In this document: piece after piece, positions 60,001 through 64,000 of the stretch
Numbering within the stretch: the stretch's first letter is position 1
How the letters are laid out: each line of letters begins with the position of its first letter
From: Artocarpus heterophyllus
Taxonomy: Eukaryota; Streptophyta; Magnoliopsida; Rosales; Moraceae
Assembly: GCA_025403435.1 (NCBI GenBank)
Contig: CM046354.1
Span: forward strand, 17,734,424 to 17,798,423
Direction of reading: 5' to 3'
Length of the DNA: 64,000 bases
The notes under the pieces: model-generated
What the model saw: only the letters and a program-made list of their open reading frames with translations
Told to the model about the DNA's origin: nothing
The model's database searches: none
Position numbers and translations under genes: made by a program

Positions 60001-60115
60001 CCTTAAACCTCCATGTATCCACCTAGCGGGACCTCAACGTAGTCGGGTCTTATACTCGTTATTCATAAATACTATCCCCTATCAATTAATATCAACACTT
60101 GACTTAAGAACTTTA
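60001..60115. other. Conserved spacer before CACTA B
   Basis: Matches 19132-19243. It contains CCTAGCGGGACC and GTCGGGTCTTATACTCG. Origin unknown; no coding signal. Confidence 0.5.
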
Positions 60116-61640
60116 CACTACAACAAATTTGCTATTATACGACCTTTATTTAACGATCGGTTCTAAAAAACTGTCATGATAAGGGAAAAAAATGCGGCAA
60201 GTTACGCCCGCAAAGACAAAAACCATTGTGGTAAGTGCGGGAGCTACCACGATGGTTTTTTAAAAAACTGTCGTGGTAGGTTAAGCATACCACAACGGTT
60301 TTTAAAAAAACCATCGTGGTGGCTCCCCCTACCACAACAGTTTTAAAAAAACCGTCGTGGTAGCTTACTTAAAAGCCTTTTTCCCACTTCAATAATCAGA
60401 CACAAATCAAAAACTTACATCTCAAATACGAACACAAAACCCTTTGAATCAACTGCTGTCATCCTCTTCGCCTCCACACTCCTTAATCTCATTCCAAATT
60501 GTAAGTTTTTGTTAGAAATTGATAAATTGTCGCTGATTTGTTGTTTAATTAATCCAAAATTGATAATTTTTTGTTGGATTTTTTGCTTATTCTGTGATTA
60601 TTGTATTGTGGATTATGGGTATGATATATATTTTTTATAATGGGTATGTATAATTTGTTTTTTGTCTTATGATTATTGTATTGTGGATCATAGGATTGGA
60701 TCGATTTTTATGTATATATGTATATATATAATATGTGAATTTATTTTTAATTAAATATTTTGTGTTTATTATTTTGATTTAGGACTTGCAAAATGGATAG
60801 GAAATGGATGGGGGATTTTCTAATTATCTAGAGAATATGTGAATGGTGTAGAAGAGTTCTTGGATTTTGCCAAAAGTCATGCCAATGGTGATATAATTCG
60901 GTATCCTTGTGTTCAATATAGAAACCATAGATTGCATCCAATTCCAATTGTTAGAGGATATTTATTTCGAAATGGAATTATAAGTAGTTATCAAACGTGG
61001 CATTTTCATGGCGAGTCTAATTTCTACCCAACTTGAGTAAGTAAAGACAAGGAAGCTATTGTGATCACGACAATATGGCTGACATGGTCAATGATTTGGA
61101 AGAACACTTCATGCACTTCAAATTCTAGTTTCATAAAGCTTTTGAAATTTTTAGGAAGGCTTCAACTAGAGTGTAATAAATTGTCAACTAGCAAGTATGA
61201 GGCTAAGAAGACTTTGAGCACTTTGCGAATGGATTATGAGAATATTCATGCTTGTGAAATGATTGTGTTTTTTATAGGAATGAGTATGAGGATGAGAATT
61301 ACTGTTTGGTTTATCAATAAGCAAGGTGGAAGAATGGAAAGGAGCCAAAAGATAGTAAGAATAGAGTGCCAAAGAAAGTACTATGGTACATTCCATTGGT
61401 ACTACGTTTGAGGCATTTATCCGGAAACCCAGAACATGCCAAAAACCGTTCCCTAGAAATGGTCATAAAAAATGATATTTCACAACGGTTTTTATAAAAA
61501 CCGTCATGTACCGTTGACCTTATACGATAGTTTTTATAAAACTGTCGTGGAAGGTCAACATTACACGACAACAGTCGTGTAATGTGACACCTTCCACGAT
61601 GGTTTTTACAAAAACTATCATGGAAGGTATCATTTCCTCT
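60116..61640 (+). mobile_element. CACTA (En/Spm) element B
   Basis: Left terminus CACTACAACAAATTT at 60116, preceded by TTA. Subterminal palindromes of ACCATCGTGG / CCACGATGGT type lie at 60165-60365, then a short 5' exon with a GTAAGTTTTT donor (60500), an AT-rich intron ending TTTAG (60782), and a transposase start (60793). A second set of palindromes at 61466-61630 (CACAACGG..CCGT, CCTTCCACGATGG..TATCATGGAAGG) probably marks the right subterminal region. A right CACTA terminus (TAGTG) was not found, so the end is truncated or decayed. Confidence 0.7.
60793..61440 (+). pseudogene. CACTA transposase (TnpD-type) N-terminal remnant
   Basis: ATG 60793 opens MDRKWMGD. After a frameshift the transposase-associated domain continues at 60839-61036 with VNGVEEFLDFAKSHANGDII and FRNGIISSYQTWHFHGE. 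Two conserved zinc-type Cys appear as Tyr (RYPCVQYRNH). After a stop the trace goes on in other frames: NMADMVNDLEEHF, YEAKKTLSTL, YRNEYEDENYC and KVLWYIPLVLRLRHL, to about 61440. The central catalytic region and C-terminus are missing. The separate C-terminal remnants at 17901 and 58853 belong to a different element. Confidence 0.8.
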
Positions 61641-61962
61641 AAAAAATCCCTCTCTCTTTCTCAAGCTATCTCTTAACCAGACTCTAAAATTATATAGAAG
61701 TCATACAGTTAGGAAAAAGGATAAGCAAACCTCTAATTAATCTTTATTGTGACAAAAAAAGTTTGAAAATTCATCTATTGGAATTGGCTAATGAATCATA
61801 TTTGGGTGGTTTCAATCGAGATAGAAGGTTTTAGATATACCGTTGGAAAGATTTTGGATAAGGAAAATACTTTTGTTTTATTTAGTTCAGTTGAAGAATC
61901 GTTTAATGATATATTTATTGGCGCAAAGAAAAATTCAAAAAAAAAAAGAAAATAAAAGAATG
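61641..61962. other. Intergenic, downstream of the carboxypeptidase gene
   Basis: AT-rich, no frame of note. On the minus strand AATAAA occurs at 61919-61914 and 61882-61877, about 45 and 80 bases after the carboxypeptidase stop codon; these are candidate polyadenylation signals. Confidence 0.5.
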
Positions 61963-64000
61963 TTAAAAGGGTTTAGTTGGCAATTTTGTATTGGCCAGAA
62001 AGTGCTCGATCAGTGAAAGAGCCTGCTTTGGTGCAAATTGGGGAACTTCATGACCAGCTCCTCTTATGGTCACAAAAACTAGCCCCTTGTATTCAACCGT
62101 CCAACCTCCAACCTATTAAATAATAATAAAAAAATAACATTTTTTGAATTGTTAAAAAGAGTTATAAATAATAAATATGAAAACAAAATTAGAAATGAAA
62201 TATAAATTAAGTTATTACCATACCTGTTTGTTGTTGTACCATGGAGTCCAGTCTTGAGTAATTTCTAATCCAAGCTTTCTCAGTGTGTACCTAGTGGCCG
62301 TTACTGGAATTCTCCCATCAGTATCTCCGCTGTTAAGAACATGTATAAAAACTTCATAAATTTTGAGTGCAATTTAGACTAACTTGTTTCCTTGAATTTT
62401 TACCCATTTCACCCTTTTGCGCTCCCCTAAAATATTTTATTAGGCACTAAGAACTCTTGTTTATTGGCACTTTTCTCCTTAATTTATAACCCTTTTGGGA
62501 ATACGACTAATTTTATTAAAATATTTTTCTTATAAAATTTGAATTACAACTGGTTTGAATCATAATTTTATAGCTCGAACTACGTTCCTAAACAGACTAT
62601 TAGAAGTTAAACAAATTATGGATGTTTTATTTAACCGACAATCTGGCATTGAGAAAGCTGAATAACCGAGTAAGGCTGCATCAACACTATACCTGTAAAC
62701 CCAAACACGGAGTCCTCCATCTATAAGCTTTCTGATTATAGGAAGAATGGATGCCAGTGCATCTTTCCAGAACGTGATGCTATCACTTAAAAAAAAAAAA
62801 AAACCCAGTTAATAATCTTATTGATAATGTCATTGATTCACTATTGTATAAAACGGAAACTCAGTGATCAAATATCAAATGAATCCGTTGATTCGAAATT
62901 TTGAGATGGTAGATGTCATAAATAATGAATTCGTTTTACTATATTGTAAAGGTTGATACCTGCAATGGGTCCAGGGATAGGGAATTTTTGTGACATTGGC
63001 ATGCAATGCAGCTTGAACATCAGGCCTATTTAAATAGACCTCCGTGTAATCTGATGCACATGGGTCATATCCTGCTGGTCTTCTGTGCCAGCCTTGCTGT
63101 TGCTAGTACACATGATCAATTTTCAAGCTCAGGTCATTTTCTTGAGGGACACAATCGAAAGAATTAATACTAAATCCATGGAGTGTTATCCCAATATTTT
63201 TGACAATTAAGCCTCTGCATCAATTAGTGAATAAGCTTACTCTAATCAAGTTATAATGCTATTGCTACCTACATCACTAGTTGTGTCTAACAAGATGCTT
63301 TTGATTTACACTTCTCGATGTGACTCCTATGTCCTCTTGTTTTTATCTTCTTTTATGTTGTTCTAATAATATCATGTCATGTTAACTCAAATGCCATGTT
63401 AGCTAAAATATTTTTATTGTCGCGTCATGATGTTATTGGTGGGACACAAAAAAGAACGCAAAAACAAAAAATGGTCGAATCCCAAATTTAGCATATACAT
63501 TATAGTTCACATACTTGATTGAACACCATTTAGACTTCTTATTTTAGGTATGGTACTAATGTATCCTTTTTGAAAGAAGAAACTACATTCTTTTTGGGTA
63601 TATATCAAGGTAATCATCAAAATAATGAAGTAATATGATAAGCCTTAAAATTAATAGATATTGTCGTATTTAATTAATCCTCTTGAGAATGAATACTTAC
63701 AAATTTGTGAAACAAATTATTGTTTGAAGTGGGAAAGCGTTGAACAACTGGGAGTTGCTGCTGCCTTTTGATGGTGCTATTGCCATTGGTGATACATGTG
63801 GGAGTATACAAGCTATACATGTCAATAATGTAGTACACATCAAAGTATTGGTCAAGCAGATTATTACATTCTTTTGGTGGATTTGGATCACTGAAATTGC
63901 ATTTGCTCTTAATGTTGTCGTATAGAGTGTCTGAAATTACTGCATGGTCCCATGCATAATCAATCATGCCCTTCTGATCCGTTTCGTCGTCTAATAGTGC
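61963..64000 (-). CDS. Serine carboxypeptidase-like protein, C-terminal exons (partial)
   Basis: Five exons can be read on the minus strand, all with GT-AG introns and matching phase: 64000(edge)-63701, 63102-62960, 62785-62693, 62329-62224 and 62112-61963 (TAA stop at 61965-61963). Key motifs: [20 protein letters not shown], then a Cys-containing CNFSDP region; [57 protein letters not shown] with the catalytic Asp; and [20 protein letters not shown] with the catalytic His. The catalytic Ser and signal peptide lie upstream, outside the window. The family (peptidase S10) acts in the secretory pathway or vacuole, removing C-terminal residues; some plant members act as acyltransferases. The sequence suits the peptidase-like group, but this is not decisive. 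Coding frame is intact throughout, unlike everything else here. The second exon could alternatively begin six bases later (CAACAG repeat at the acceptor). Confidence 0.93.

Overview
This window is plant nuclear DNA, most likely from a eudicot. It is AT-rich, has spliced genes with GT-AG introns, and consists mostly of nested, decayed transposable elements. Only one ordinary host gene is visible: the 3' part of a serine carboxypeptidase-like gene on the minus strand at the right edge (61963-64000).

Layout. (1) 1-6252: a minus-strand Ty3/gypsy element running off the left edge (integrase, RNase H, RT, protease, gag, primer site, 5' LTR). (2) 6253-8119: a truncated plus-strand LTR of the same family, head to head with the first. 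(3) 8120-19750: copy 1 of a large gene-free segment that ends in remnants of two CACTA (En/Spm) elements. (4) 19751-26970: copy 2 of that segment in direct tandem, cut off by (5) a second Ty3/gypsy family (LTR 26971-29896, gag-protease 30131-31823). That element is interrupted by (6) a minus-strand non-autonomous gypsy-type element with two ~2 kb LTRs and a gag-like reading frame (31824-39190). (7) 39191-60115: copy 3 of the segment, split by (8) a complete but dead Ty1/copia element (43439-52996) with a perfect 5-bp target duplication. (9) 60116-61640: a CACTA element with palindromic subterminal repeats and a broken transposase start. (10) 61963-64000: the carboxypeptidase gene.

The strongest unexplained signal is a GC-rich near-palindrome (core TCGGCAGGCC or its reverse complement). 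It is arrayed at about 21-23 bp spacing in non-coding parts of three otherwise unrelated retrotransposons: the two Ty3/gypsy families and the Ty1/copia element. The copia leader also carries four CCCCTAGG palindromes, three clearly enclosed by inverted repeats, which looks like an RNA dimerisation or packaging structure. Both are read directly from sequence; function is inference.

No element looks able to make a full set of proteins. The clearly scored stops in the copia and second gypsy frames are TGA or TAG, mostly one C-to-T or G-to-A step from a sense codon, as expected for silenced, methylated DNA. Similarity between copies was judged by eye, without alignment.
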